A DNA stretch of 64,000 nucleotides from the NCBI RefSeq assembly GCF_900129345.1, contig NZ_FQVK01000009.1, positions 62,001-126,000 of the forward strand, given 5' to 3'. Of the stretch, positions 18,188 through 26,982 are shown in pieces. Both the position numbers and the translations under genes were made by a program. The DNA comes from Ruegeria intermedia. GTDB lineage: Bacteria; Pseudomonadota; Alphaproteobacteria; Rhodobacterales; Rhodobacteraceae. Within the stretch, counting starts at the first letter, position 1. Every line of letters begins with the position of its first letter. The notes below the pieces were generated by a model. It saw only the letters and a list, made by a program, of their open reading frames with translations. It had not been told where the DNA came from and made no database searches.

Positions 18188-18529
18188 TCAGCTTTGCGGC
18201 TTGCAGTACAGCGAATACAGCAGATCGATGACCTGCGAAGTGTTTCCGTCTGCAAGTGAATAAAAGACCGTCTTGCCCTGACGTCGTGTCGATACCAGCC
18301 CTTCGGCCCGCAGCCGCGCCAACATCTGGCTGACCGCGGCCTGCCGCAGATTCAGCAGTTTTTCCAGCTCTCCCACCGATTTTTCGCCGGCGCTCAGGTG
18401 GCACAGGATCATAAGCCGCCCTTCATGGGCCAGGGTCTTGAGGAACGCGGCGGCCTGAGTCGCGCTTGCGGCCATGTCCGAGGCCGGTTCGGCGGGCTGA
18501 AATGTTCGGTCTGTTTCTGGACGGGTCAC
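18188..18529 (-). CDS. ArsR-family regulator resembling the persulfide sensors SqrR/BigR
   Basis: The start is placed at the GTG of 18527-18529, with AAGG upstream, giving 113 residues; an in-frame ATG at 18475 gives 95. The winged helix-turn-helix is clear (VGELEKLLNLRQAAVSQMLA, then RLRAEGLVSTRRQGKTVFYS). Two cysteines stand out: C43 in LMILCHL and C109 in LYSLYC, 66 residues apart. In Rhodobacter SqrR the sensing pair is C41 and C107, also 66 apart. A role as repressor responding to reactive sulfur is therefore likely. No sulfide oxidation gene lies beside it. It follows the enolase-superfamily gene on the same strand with a 61-base gap. Confidence 0.82.
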   Translation of the reverse strand: MTRPETDRTFQPAEPASDMAASATQAAAFLKTLAHEGRLMILCHLSAGEKSVGELEKLLNLRQAAVSQMLARLRAEGLVSTRRQGKTVFYSLADGNTSQVIDLLYSLYCKPQS

Positions 18530-18590
18530 GATACACCTTGCAGCGCTGAAGATCGGGCCGGGCCTGTATGCACCAAGCCGCCCGGCCTTG

Positions 18591-19823
18591 TCACCCCTCG
18601 GTTGCCGGGGCGCCGCCCTGGAAAGCATTGCCGTTGACATAATCGCAGGGGTCTTCCTGCATCTGCAGGTGCAGGCCGTCGCCGGAATAGGGGTGTGCAC
18701 GGGCCAGTTCCTCGTCGACCTCGATGCCCAGGCCGGGGGCGTAAGGCGGCTCGACAAAGCCGTTCTCGACCCGGATCGAGCCCTTGATCAGCCGGTCATG
18801 AAACGGCGTTTCGATGGTCTCGAGCAGCAGCAGGTTGGGGATCGAAGTCGCGAGATGGACGTTGGCGGCCCATTCCACCGGCCCGGCATAGAGATGCGGC
18901 GCCATCTGCGCGTTGAAGACCTCGGCCATGGCGGCGACCTTCTTCATCTCCCAGATCCCACCGGCCCGACCCAAGGCGGGCTGCAGGATCTCGGCCGCAC
19001 CGGCGCGCAGAACCGCGCCGAATTCGGCCTTGGTGGTCATCCGCTCGCCCGTGGCCACGGGGATGCGGACATTGCGGGCGACGCGGGCCATGTCCTCGAT
19101 CATGTCCGGGGGGGTAGGCTCTTCGAACCACAGCGGCGAGAAAGGCTCGATTGCCTGCCCAAGGCGGATGGCGCCCGCGGTGTTGAACTGGCCATGGGTG
19201 CCGAACAGCAGGTCGGCCTTGTCGCCCACGGCGTCACGGATCGCCTTGCAGAAGGCCACCGACATCGAGATGTCGGACATGGCGGGCATATGCCCGCCGC
19301 GCATCGTGTAGGGGCCGGCCGGGTCGAACTTGACCGCGGTAAAGCCGCGCCGGACCATTTCGGCGGCGCTTTCCCCGGCCTGTTCGGGCGAGGTCCAGAA
19401 ATCGGTCAGATTGTGCTGGGGCAGCGGGTACAGATAGGTGTAGGCGCGGATGCGGTCGTTCATCCGGCCGCCGATCAGAGCGTATACCGGGCGGTCCCGG
19501 TCCTTGCCCAGAATGTCCCAACACGCGATTTCCAGCCCCGAGAATGCGCCCATCACGGTCAGGTCGGGGCGCTGGGTGAAGCCGCTGGAATAGGCGCGAC
19601 GGAACATCAGCTCGATATTCTCGGGGTTTTCGCCGGCCATGTGGCGGTCGAACACGTCACGGATGACGTGTTTCATCGCCTCGGGACCGACCGAAGAGGC
19701 ATAACATTCGCCCCAGCCCGTGATGCCGGTATCGGTGGTGAGTTTCACCAGAATCCAATAGCGCCCGCCCCAGCCCGGCGCGGGCGGGGCGGTCACGATT
19801 ATGTCGAGATCCTGCAGTTTCAT
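18591..19823 (-). CDS. Mandelate racemase/muconate lactonizing enzyme family protein (enolase superfamily)
   Basis: The 410-residue protein has the enolase-superfamily capping domain followed by a barrel. Segments typical of the barrel's acid-base and metal sites are visible: FTAVKFDPAGPY, WFEEPTPPD (metal ligand), VATGERMTT (metal ligand) and NAQMAPHLYAGP near the C-terminus. It probably acts as a sugar-acid dehydratase or cycloisomerase with Mg2+. The exact substrate cannot be read off. It lies 31 bases downstream of a zinc alcohol dehydrogenase gene on the same strand, so the two may work in one catabolic route. Confidence 0.87.
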   Translation of the reverse strand: MKLQDLDIIVTAPPAPGWGGRYWILVKLTTDTGITGWGECYASSVGPEAMKHVIRDVFDRHMAGENPENIELMFRRAYSSGFTQRPDLTVMGAFSGLEIACWDILGKDRDRPVYALIGGRMNDRIRAYTYLYPLPQHNLTDFWTSPEQAGESAAEMVRRGFTAVKFDPAGPYTMRGGHMPAMSDISMSVAFCKAIRDAVGDKADLLFGTHGQFNTAGAIRLGQAIEPFSPLWFEEPTPPDMIEDMARVARNVRIPVATGERMTTKAEFGAVLRAGAAEILQPALGRAGGIWEMKKVAAMAEVFNAQMAPHLYAGPVEWAANVHLATSIPNLLLLETIETPFHDRLIKGSIRVENGFVEPPYAPGLGIEVDEELARAHPYSGDGLHLQMQEDPCDYVNGNAFQGGAPATEG

Positions 19824-19854
19824 CCGGTCTCCTCCCGCCGGTGGTCCGGAGCCG

Positions 19855-20949
19855 TCAGCCCCGGTCGAAAACGATGACGTTGCGCTTGGCCGACCCGGTC
19901 TTGGTGTCCTCGATGGCCTCGTTGATCTGTTCCAGCGTCCAGCGCCCCGAGATCAGCTCGTCCAGCTTCAGTCGCCCCTGTTCGTACAGGTCGATCATCC
20001 ATGGAATGTCGCGCTGGATCACCACGTCGCCCATCTTTGACCCGACCATGCCCTGACCCAAAGCCGCCAGAATGACCGGCTCATAGCTGGATTGCGCGCC
20101 GGAATGCGGCATGCCGATCATCACCGCCTTGCCACCGCGACCCAGATAGCGGGGCGCCTGATCATAGGCGGGGATCGCACCGACGGTGATCAGAGCCGCA
20201 TCGGCCCCGCGACCGCCCAGCGCCTTGTAGGCCGCCTTCCACGGTTCTTTCAGCGTGGCCAGAACCCCATGCGTGGCACCGAATTCCTTGGCGATTTCCA
20301 GCTTTTCCTCGGTCATGTCCACGGCCACGATCCGCCGGGCCCCGGCCAGCCGCGCGCCCTGGATGGCGTTCAGGCCCACCCCGCCGGCGCCGATGACCAC
20401 AACATCCTGACCCGGGCGCAACTGCGCGGCGTTGACCGCTGCGCCCACGCCGGTGATCACCCCGCAGGACAGCAGGCTGGCCACGTCCTTGGGCATCGTG
20501 TCGGGAAGCTTGACGATCTGGCGGTGGCTGACCACCACCTTTTCGGCAAAGGCACCACAGGCCATCGCCTGTTCCAGCGGCCCGCCATCCGCCGTGCGCA
20601 GCGGGCCCTTGACCGTGTCATAGGGCGTTTCGCAGATCACCGGCTTGCCGCTGGCGCAGGAAGGGCAGGACCCGCAGGCGCGGATCAGGGTCACCACGAC
20701 CGCATCGCCCACCTTGAACCCTCCACTCGCTTCTCCGACGGCCGAGACCACACCGGCGGCCTCGTGCCCGTAGACGGCGGGCAGAAAGCCGCCCCAGGCA
20801 CCGCTGGCATAGGTGATGTCGGAGTGGCAGATCGCCACCGCATCCAGCGTGACCTCGACCTCGCTCATGCCGGGCGGTGCGATCTGGATGTCTTCGATGA
20901 CAAGCGGTTCGTTGAAGGCGCGGCATACGGCGGCTTTGATGGTCTGCAT
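19855..20949 (-). CDS. Zinc-dependent alcohol dehydrogenase (MDR family, class III-like)
   Basis: The 364-residue protein shows the medium-chain dehydrogenase pattern: catalytic zinc ligands in AICHSDITY and YGHEAAGVV, structural zinc cysteines in CGSCPSCASGKPVIC, and the NAD-binding GAGGVGLNAIQ. It oxidises an alcohol or reduces an aldehyde using NAD(H), probably in the cytoplasm. It is the first gene of a short minus-strand run with the enolase-superfamily gene, suggesting a shared catabolic pathway. Confidence 0.9.
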   Translation of the reverse strand: MQTIKAAVCRAFNEPLVIEDIQIAPPGMSEVEVTLDAVAICHSDITYASGAWGGFLPAVYGHEAAGVVSAVGEASGGFKVGDAVVVTLIRACGSCPSCASGKPVICETPYDTVKGPLRTADGGPLEQAMACGAFAEKVVVSHRQIVKLPDTMPKDVASLLSCGVITGVGAAVNAAQLRPGQDVVVIGAGGVGLNAIQGARLAGARRIVAVDMTEEKLEIAKEFGATHGVLATLKEPWKAAYKALGGRGADAALITVGAIPAYDQAPRYLGRGGKAVMIGMPHSGAQSSYEPVILAALGQGMVGSKMGDVVIQRDIPWMIDLYEQGRLKLDELISGRWTLEQINEAIEDTKTGSAKRNVIVFDRG

Positions 20950-21029
20950 GGATCCCTCGTTTGGTTTGGGCCACGGTGGCGTTTGAAGCCGTGGGCTGCA
21001 AGACGGAAAACGTCATTCCCATGTCGTTG

Positions 21030-22229
21030 TTACGTATCGGAAGCCCTTGCGCGCAAAAACAACGCGAACCCGGCCAGCATCAGGCCCATCGCCAGCAGGA
21101 ACGGCGCCCCCGGCAGATAGAGCGCGGCATCGGACCGGGCGAATTGCGCGAACACCGCCGTCATGACCAGTGGAGAAAGGATCATCGACAGCGCGTGCAG
21201 GGCGGCCAGCACGCCTTGCAACTCGCCTTGTTGCGAATCCGGCGTGGCGCGCGACATCTGCGCCTGCAGCGCCGGGGTGACCATTGCGCCCAAGGCCGTG
21301 ATCGGGATCAGTATCAGGGCGATGATGCCATTGGTCAGAAAACCCAGCAGCAGAAAGCTGACGATCTCGAACACCATGCCCAGCAGGATCGTCCTGCGCT
21401 CGCCCAGATACCGGGTGGCCGGGCGGATCAGCCCGCCCTGAACGGCAGCCATGCCCAGCCCGTAGACGGCCAGAGACAGCCCGATCATCTGGGTCGACCA
21501 GCCGAACCGTTCGACCGTGAAATAAGACCAGATGGCCGGATAGACATAGATCGACACCGAATACAGGAAATAGACCCACAGCAGCGGCCGGATACCGGGC
21601 AGGCCGGCGATCGCGCGCAGGGCGCTGTCGGGGCGGGCGCGACGCCACTGAAACGGGCGGCGGTTTCTGTCGGTCACCGTTTCCGGCATGACCAGCAACC
21701 CAAGGCAGAAATTCAGCACCGACAGCCCCGCGGCGGCCCAGAATGGCGCGCGTGTGCCATATTCGCCCAGCAGCCCGCCCATCAGCGGCCCCAGCACGAA
21801 GCCGACCCCGAACGCCGCGCCCAACAGCCCGAAATTGGCCGCCTTTTCCTGGGGTTTCGACACGTCCGCAATGAAAGCCGCGGCAGTGGAATGCGTGGCC
21901 GCCGTGATGCCGCCCAGAATGCGCCCGGCCAGCAGCAGCCAGATGCTGCCCGCAATCGCCATCACCACATAGTCCAGTGCCATCATCAGCAGCGACACCA
22001 GCAGAACGACCCGGCGCCCATAGGCATCGGACAGATTTCCCAGAACCGGACCGAACAGGAATTGCATGGCCGCGAAGGCGGTGCTGAGGATGCCGCCCCA
22101 GATGGCGGCCGAGGCCAGAGACCCGCCCTGCACCTCGACGATCAGCTGCGGCATGATCGGCATGATCAGACCGATGCCCATTGCATCGATCATCACGGTT
22201 CCGAACGCAAAAAGAAATGGAAGCCGCAT
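21030..22229 (-). CDS. MFS transporter of the TCR/Tet family
   Basis: From the ATG at 22229 the product has 399 residues; a longer frame from an ATG at 22274 would add 15 residues. About twelve hydrophobic helices are visible. The MFS motif A GNLSDAYGRRVVLL is at about residues 64-77 and the start MRLPFLFAFGTVMIDAMGIG matches the TetA group. It should be an inner-membrane proton-driven drug or metabolite exporter. Sequence alone does not show that it confers tetracycline resistance. A 10-bp hairpin lies just upstream (22283-22306). Confidence 0.87.
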   Translation of the reverse strand: MRLPFLFAFGTVMIDAMGIGLIMPIMPQLIVEVQGGSLASAAIWGGILSTAFAAMQFLFGPVLGNLSDAYGRRVVLLVSLLMMALDYVVMAIAGSIWLLLAGRILGGITAATHSTAAAFIADVSKPQEKAANFGLLGAAFGVGFVLGPLMGGLLGEYGTRAPFWAAAGLSVLNFCLGLLVMPETVTDRNRRPFQWRRARPDSALRAIAGLPGIRPLLWVYFLYSVSIYVYPAIWSYFTVERFGWSTQMIGLSLAVYGLGMAAVQGGLIRPATRYLGERRTILLGMVFEIVSFLLLGFLTNGIIALILIPITALGAMVTPALQAQMSRATPDSQQGELQGVLAALHALSMILSPLVMTAVFAQFARSDAALYLPGAPFLLAMGLMLAGFALFLRARASDT

Positions 22230-22282
22230 GCCTGTGCCAATCGTTGTTTTTCGGGCCGAGCCTAGTGAGGCCATGCCGGTCT

Positions 22283-22306
22283 GGAAACCCGCTCGGGCGG
22301 GTTTCC
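22283..22306. other. 10-bp perfect stem-loop between hydrolase and MFS genes
   Basis: GGAAACCCGC (22283-22292) and GCGGGTTTCC (22297-22306) pair perfectly around a TCGG tetraloop. It stands 31 bases after the stop of the minus-strand hydrolase gene and about 50 bases before the MFS start. There is no T-run on either strand, so it is not a standard intrinsic terminator. It might protect mRNA ends or attenuate read-through. Confidence 0.5.
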
Positions 22307-22337
22307 GGCGGCAAACGGCGTGTGACGTACGGTCATT

Positions 22338-23060
22338 TCACGGGCGCTGGAGCCGGGCGGCCAATTCGCTCAGTTGCTGTGCAAGATGTCCGGGTCGCGA
22401 AAAGAAGGGCGAGTGTGAACTGTCGATGGAAAGGCGCAGATCCGGTGGTGCGATCCGGCTCATGTCCTCTTGGTATTCCGGTGGAATGGTCCGATCGTCG
22501 GTGGCGCGGATATAGGCCTTGGGAACGCGGGCAAACCCGCCGTTCAGGTCCAATGGCGTGTCCTGGGGGCGGATGGCCTGAGGGCACAACCGCGCAAGGG
22601 CATAGCGCACCGTTTCGGGCGCGCAGTCATGATAGAAGATGCCCTGCACCCGTTCCGGCAGGACGGTGTAGGACAGGCCATCGGCCGATTTTTCAACGGC
22701 ATCCGCAATGAGTTGCCGCGGAGACTGCCGGCGCATGTCGATCATCGAAAAGCCGGGCCGGGGCACGTAGGCACACAGATATATCAACGCCCGCATCCGG
22801 TCGGGCGCATGGTCGGCTGCCGCGCTGATCGGATAACCACCCCAGGAATGCCCGACCAGGATGGTGTCGGGCGTGGACGCCGCAAGCACCGCGTCGCGGC
22901 AACCCTCAAGGGTGACGGCCGATACCGGCGTCGGGTCCGCGCCGTGGCTGGGCAGGTCGATGGCGCGCGCGCCGTGTCCCAGCGCCCTGAGTTCGGGGAT
23001 CAGGTCGCGCCAGCACCAAGCGCCGTGGCATGACCCGTGGATCAACAGAAACTTCGCCAC
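22338..23060 (-). CDS. Alpha/beta-fold hydrolase (esterase, salicylate methylesterase/hydroxynitrile lyase-like)
   Basis: The 240-residue protein begins MAKFLLIHGSCHGAWCW, the oxyanion-hole motif of the family, and has the nucleophile elbow GHSWGG with S72. The C-terminal catalytic histidine is in SSHSPFFSRP. It probably hydrolyses a small ester; the substrate is unknown. It lies 13 bases downstream of the PcaD-like gene on the same strand. Confidence 0.85.
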   Translation of the reverse strand: MAKFLLIHGSCHGAWCWRDLIPELRALGHGARAIDLPSHGADPTPVSAVTLEGCRDAVLAASTPDTILVGHSWGGYPISAAADHAPDRMRALIYLCAYVPRPGFSMIDMRRQSPRQLIADAVEKSADGLSYTVLPERVQGIFYHDCAPETVRYALARLCPQAIRPQDTPLDLNGGFARVPKAYIRATDDRTIPPEYQEDMSRIAPPDLRLSIDSSHSPFFSRPGHLAQQLSELAARLQRP

Positions 23061-23073
23061 CGGAGCCTCCTTC

Positions 23074-23862
23074 TCAGACGTGCCCGGTTTCGGCCAGAAA
23101 ATTCGACAGCAGCGCCGCGTAGTCGCCGGGCCGTTCGACGCAGGGCAGGTGCCCGGCCTTGCGGATCAACTCGAACCGCGAGCCGGGGATCAGATCGACC
23201 GTTTCTCGCACAAGGTCCGGGGGTGTCGATCCGTCCTCGGACCCGGCGATGCCCAGGGTCGGCAGGCGCAGCCCGCTGGTGGGCGTGTAGAAATCGGTTC
23301 CCGATATCGCGGCGCAACAGCCCAGATATCCGTCGAGTGGCTGCCGAACCATCATGTTGCGCCACAGGTGGACGTCCGGCGAGGACCGGAACGCCTTGGA
23401 GAACCACCGCTCCATCGTCGCGTCGGCCAGGGCTTCGATCCCGCCTTTGCGCGCGGCCGCGATCCGGTCGGCCCAGATTGCCGGCGTGCCGATCTTGGCT
23501 GCCGTGTTCGACAGCACCATCGCCCGGATCTGGTCCATCCGTTTCACGGCCAGTCCCTGAGCGATCATGCCACCGATGGACAGCCCGACGAAGACGCAGT
23601 CGCGGACCTGAAGGTGATCCAGCAACCGCTCGGCATCGCGCACCAATGCGCCCATCGAATAGGGGCCGGGCGGCTGCGAAGACAATCCATGCCCGCGCTT
23701 GTCATAGCGGATGATGCGCAGACCATCGGGCAGCAGCGGCAGGATCGGGTCCCACAGGCGCATGTCGGTCCCCAGCGAGTTTGCAAAGACGACGGGCGCC
23801 CCTTTGGGGTCTCCGTCCTCGTGATAGTGCAGCTTGACCTCTCCGAAATCCGCGATGTGCAT
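23074..23862 (-). CDS. pcaD: 3-oxoadipate enol-lactonase-like alpha/beta hydrolase
   Basis: The 262-residue protein matches PcaD in length and pattern: FANSLGTDMRLWDP near the start, nucleophile S95 in GLSIGG, an acid in GSEDGSTPP and histidine in RKAGHLPCVE. PcaD opens 3-oxoadipate enol-lactone in the beta-ketoadipate pathway. No other pca gene (pcaB, C, G, H, I, J) is in the window, so it may act in another route; the symbol is given on sequence resemblance only. It shares a strand with the neighbouring hydrolase genes. Confidence 0.75.
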   Translation of the reverse strand: MHIADFGEVKLHYHEDGDPKGAPVVFANSLGTDMRLWDPILPLLPDGLRIIRYDKRGHGLSSQPPGPYSMGALVRDAERLLDHLQVRDCVFVGLSIGGMIAQGLAVKRMDQIRAMVLSNTAAKIGTPAIWADRIAAARKGGIEALADATMERWFSKAFRSSPDVHLWRNMMVRQPLDGYLGCCAAISGTDFYTPTSGLRLPTLGIAGSEDGSTPPDLVRETVDLIPGSRFELIRKAGHLPCVERPGDYAALLSNFLAETGHV

Positions 23863-23929
23863 CTGGGCGACCTTTTATTGGGTTTCTGCAGCGTTTGCCG
23901 CACCTTATGGCATTTGGCCTGACCGCCTG

Positions 23930-24904
23930 TCAGGTCAGGAATTCCAACGCCTTGGCAAAGACCTGCGGATCGACATTCCCGCCCGAGGCCACGACGATCA
24001 CCGCATCGCCCGCGATCTCGTCCTTTCGGAACAGCGCCGCCGCCAGAGACACTGCGCCGCCGGGTTCCAGCACGATCTTCAGGCGCAGAAAGGCCTGGGC
24101 CATCGCCTGCAGCGCTTCGGCCTCGGACACCGCCAGACCGGGCCCGCACAGGCGGTTGAGGATGGGAAAGGTGATCTCGCCGGGTTGCGGCGTCAGGATC
24201 GCGTCGCAGATATTGCCGGCGGTGGCCGCATTCGCCTGAATGCAGCCTGCGGCCAGCGAGCGTTTCACATCGTCGAACCCCTCGGGCTCGCAAGGGCGGG
24301 CGCGCAGGCCGGACGCGTGCCGGTCCAGCGCCAGGGCCACGCCTGCGGTCAGCCCCCCGCCGCCGCAGCACACCAGAACATCGGCGGTCTCGACCCCCAG
24401 ATCGCGGGCCTGCTGCGCCAGTTCCAGGCCGACGGTGCCTTGCCCGGCGATCACCTGCGGTTCGTCATAGGGGCGGATCAGGGTCAGGCCGCGCTCGGCG
24501 GCCAGTGCCTCGCCGATGTCCTCGCGGCTTTCGGAGGCACGGTCATACAGCACCACCTCGGCCCCCAGCGCACGGGTGTTCTCGATCTTCAGCCGGGGCG
24601 CGTCCGAGGGCATCACGATGACCGACCGGGTGCCATGCAGCGTTGCCGCGTGTGCCACCCCCTGCGCGTGATTGCCCGAGGAATAGGCGATCACGCCGCG
24701 TTTGCGGGCCGCGTCGTCCAGCGCGGAAATGGCCGACCAGGCCCCGCGAAACTTGAAGCTGCCGGTGTGCTGCAGGCATTCCGGTTTCACCAGCACCCGG
24801 CGCCCCGCGATCTGGTCCAGAAAGGGCGAAGTCAGCAGAGGCGTCCTGCGCACATGGCCGGACAGATGGTCGGCGGCGGCTTCGATCAGGTCAATGGTGC
24901 TCAT
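23930..24904 (-). CDS. PLP-dependent threonine/serine dehydratase family protein
   Basis: From the ATG at 24902-24904 the product has 324 residues. The pyridoxal-phosphate lysine is K51 in GSFKFRGA, and the phosphate-binding glycine loop reads CCGGGGLTAG. The length and absence of a C-terminal ACT domain match the short catabolic dehydratases or serine racemase-like enzymes. It deaminates threonine or serine, or possibly a hydroxy-amino acid. Its ATG overlaps the TGA of the preceding hydrolase gene (ATGA), indicating translational coupling. Confidence 0.87.
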   Translation of the reverse strand: MSTIDLIEAAADHLSGHVRRTPLLTSPFLDQIAGRRVLVKPECLQHTGSFKFRGAWSAISALDDAARKRGVIAYSSGNHAQGVAHAATLHGTRSVIVMPSDAPRLKIENTRALGAEVVLYDRASESREDIGEALAAERGLTLIRPYDEPQVIAGQGTVGLELAQQARDLGVETADVLVCCGGGGLTAGVALALDRHASGLRARPCEPEGFDDVKRSLAAGCIQANAATAGNICDAILTPQPGEITFPILNRLCGPGLAVSEAEALQAMAQAFLRLKIVLEPGGAVSLAAALFRKDEIAGDAVIVVASGGNVDPQVFAKALEFLT

Positions 24905-25728
24905 GCCAGTTCCAATGTCTTGCGGATGATGTCGAGGGATTGCGGCTCGTCCAGAAACGGGACATGGCCGCGATCGGGCACGTCGCCCGTGATCAGGCCG
25001 GGATGGCGCGCGCGCATGGCATCGACCGTTTCGCGGCTCAGAAGGTCCGAGTTGGCGCCGCGGATCACGCCGGTGGGGGTGTCGTGCAAGGCGTCGAACA
25101 GGGGCCACAGGTCCGGGGTTTCGCCGGTTTCGATCTGTTCCAGCAGGGCGGTGCGCAGGGCCGGGTCATAGCGCAGGGCCAAACCATCGGCCGTTTCCTC
25201 GTACTGGAACGCGGCCTGTTTGCGCCAGACCGCAAGCGGAACGCCGGGGAATTGCGGCTCCATCATCTGTTTCAGGACCGCAGCCGCCTGATCGAGCGTT
25301 TTCGACACCGGCTTGCGGCCCACATAGTCGATGATCCGGGCGATGCCCTGCGGTTCGATCACCGGGCCGACATCGTTCAGGATCACGGCGGCCAGACGGT
25401 CGGGATGGGTGGCGGCCAGCGTCATGGCGATCAGCCCGCCGCGCGAGGTGCCCAGGATGCTGACCCGGTCGAGTCCCAGATGGTCCAACAACGCGACCAC
25501 GTCCTGCGCCTCTTGCGCGACGGTATAGTTGCGGTAGTCGGGGTCGTGGTCCGATTGCCCCCGGCCGCGGTAATCCAGCGCGATCATGCGCAGATCGGCG
25601 ACATGCGGTGCCAGGAACGAGAAATCGAGACTGTTGCGGGTCAGCCCGGCCAGGCACAGCAGCGGCTGCCCCTGGCCGGTGTCCGCGTAGTAAAGGTTCA
25701 GGCCATCGGCAGTCGTGAAACGCGGCAT
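24901..25728 (-). CDS. Alpha/beta-fold hydrolase
   Basis: The 275-residue protein has the oxyanion region CLAGLTRNS, the segment DYRGRGQSD and the nucleophile elbow GTSRGG with S95. The catalytic histidine is in VPDRGHVPFLDEP. I chose the ATG at 25728 rather than the adjacent GTG at 25731 because it overlaps the upstream TGA by one base (TGATG), a coupling arrangement. It sits between the haloacid dehalogenase-like and dehydratase genes in a tightly packed minus-strand operon. Substrate unknown. Confidence 0.85.
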   Translation of the reverse strand: MPRFTTADGLNLYYADTGQGQPLLCLAGLTRNSLDFSFLAPHVADLRMIALDYRGRGQSDHDPDYRNYTVAQEAQDVVALLDHLGLDRVSILGTSRGGLIAMTLAATHPDRLAAVILNDVGPVIEPQGIARIIDYVGRKPVSKTLDQAAAVLKQMMEPQFPGVPLAVWRKQAAFQYEETADGLALRYDPALRTALLEQIETGETPDLWPLFDALHDTPTGVIRGANSDLLSRETVDAMRARHPGLITGDVPDRGHVPFLDEPQSLDIIRKTLELA

Positions 25729-26414
25729 CACAAGCCCGCCAGTTCGGGGATGCGCGTCAGATCGGACAGCACATGCGCCGGTGTCCAGGGCAGCCGGTCC
25801 ATCGGTTCGCCGGCGCGGTTCACCCAGGCCGTGACGAAGCCGTATCCGCTGGCGCCGGCGGCGTCCCAGCCGTTCGAGCTGACGAACAGCACCTCGGACC
25901 GGTCGCAGCCGAACCGCTCGGCGACCAGATCATAGACCCTGGCATGGGGTTTGAACACGCCGACGCTTTCGACCGACAGCACATCGTCCAGCAACGCGCC
26001 GATGCCCGCCGACCGGACGGCGGCGTCAAGCATCGGTGGCGAGCCGTTCGACAGGATCGCGGTCTGCATTCCGCCGGATTTCAGGGCCTTCAGCATCGCG
26101 GGCACTTCGGGGTAGGCCTGAAGCTCCCAATACAGATCCAGCAGGCGCTGGCGCAGGTTCGGGTCGCCCTGCAGACCGGTCGCCTCGAGCGCCCAGTCCA
26201 GCCCGTCCTGCGTGACGTCCCAGAAATCGGCATGGGCGTCGGCGACGGCGCGCAGCCATGTGTATTGCAACTGTTTCAGGCGCCAGTGATTGGCAAGCGC
26301 GGGCCATTTGGCCTGCAACGCTTCAAAGCCGGGCTCGGCCGCCGCCTGCCGCGCCGCGGCGGCCACGTCGAACAGGGTGCCGTATGCGTCGAAAACGCAG
26401 GTCTTGATTGCCAT
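25728..26414 (-). CDS. Haloacid dehalogenase type II ((S)-2-haloacid dehalogenase-like) HAD hydrolase
   Basis: The start is the ATG at 26414 preceded by GGAGGATCAC, giving 228 residues. The HAD nucleophile is D9 in VFDAYGTLFD. Further family motifs are LQYTWLRA, ILSNGSPPML, FKPHARVYDL and FVSSNGWDAAGA, which match the L-2-haloacid dehalogenase subgroup rather than generic phosphatases. It would hydrolyse short 2-haloalkanoates in the cytoplasm, although many relatives have no proven substrate. It is the first gene of the three-gene operon down to the dehydratase. Confidence 0.85.
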   Translation of the reverse strand: MAIKTCVFDAYGTLFDVAAAARQAAAEPGFEALQAKWPALANHWRLKQLQYTWLRAVADAHADFWDVTQDGLDWALEATGLQGDPNLRQRLLDLYWELQAYPEVPAMLKALKSGGMQTAILSNGSPPMLDAAVRSAGIGALLDDVLSVESVGVFKPHARVYDLVAERFGCDRSEVLFVSSNGWDAAGASGYGFVTAWVNRAGEPMDRLPWTPAHVLSDLTRIPELAGL

Positions 26415-26542
26415 GTGATCCTCCGCCGTGGTTGCGCGCAGGTTTGCACAACCGCTCAAGTGGGAAAAGCGCAAAAGGGTTTACAACGGCGCGGCAGGCT
26501 CTAGGTTGGGCGGCTCTTTCTACTTCAAGGCCGGAGGCCACC

Positions 26543-26971
26543 ATGACCGCAATCAAACAAGGCGACACCGTTCGCATTCACTACACCGGCACTTTGCAGG
26601 ACGGCAAAGTCTTCGACAGCTCGGAAGGGCGCGAGCCGCTGGAATTCGCGGTCGGGTCCGGCCAGATCATTCCGGGGCTGGATTCGGCCCTGCCGGGGAT
26701 GGAAGTCGGCGACAAGAAGCGGGTCGAAGTGGCGTGCGAAGACGCCTATGGCCCGGTGAACCCGGCGATGCGTCAGGACATCCCGCGCGAAGGCATTCCG
26801 GCCGACATTCCGCTGGACCCGGGCACCCAGTTGCAGATGCAGACCCCGGACGGACAAGCCTTGCCGGTCACCGTGGTCGAGGCCACCGACACCACCGTCA
26901 CGCTGGATGCCAACCATCCGCTGGCCGGGCAGGACCTGACCTTCGACATCGAGGTCGTTTCGGTCAACTGA
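26543..26971 (+). CDS. FKBP-type peptidyl-prolyl cis-trans isomerase (SlyD-like)
   Basis: The 142-residue protein starts IKQGDTVRIHYTGTLQDGKV and shows GREPLEFAVGSGQIIPGLD, the FKBP core. An inserted flap domain around residues 70-125 (PREGIPADIPLDPGTQLQMQ) is characteristic of SlyD. The C-terminus lacks the histidine-rich metal-binding tail of E. coli SlyD. It acts as a cytoplasmic folding helper. It is divergent from the dehalogenase gene; the ribosome-binding site is CCGGAGG before the ATG. Confidence 0.9.
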   Translation: MTAIKQGDTVRIHYTGTLQDGKVFDSSEGREPLEFAVGSGQIIPGLDSALPGMEVGDKKRVEVACEDAYGPVNPAMRQDIPREGIPADIPLDPGTQLQMQTPDGQALPVTVVEATDTTVTLDANHPLAGQDLTFDIEVVSVN

Positions 26972-26982
26972 TCGATCCGGGC

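Noticed and set aside
23918-23939. Hairpin CCTGACC/GGTCAGG at the end of the threonine dehydratase gene as a terminator
   Set aside because: It overlaps the stop codon and no T-run follows on the minus strand; a 7-bp stem is weak evidence in GC-rich DNA.
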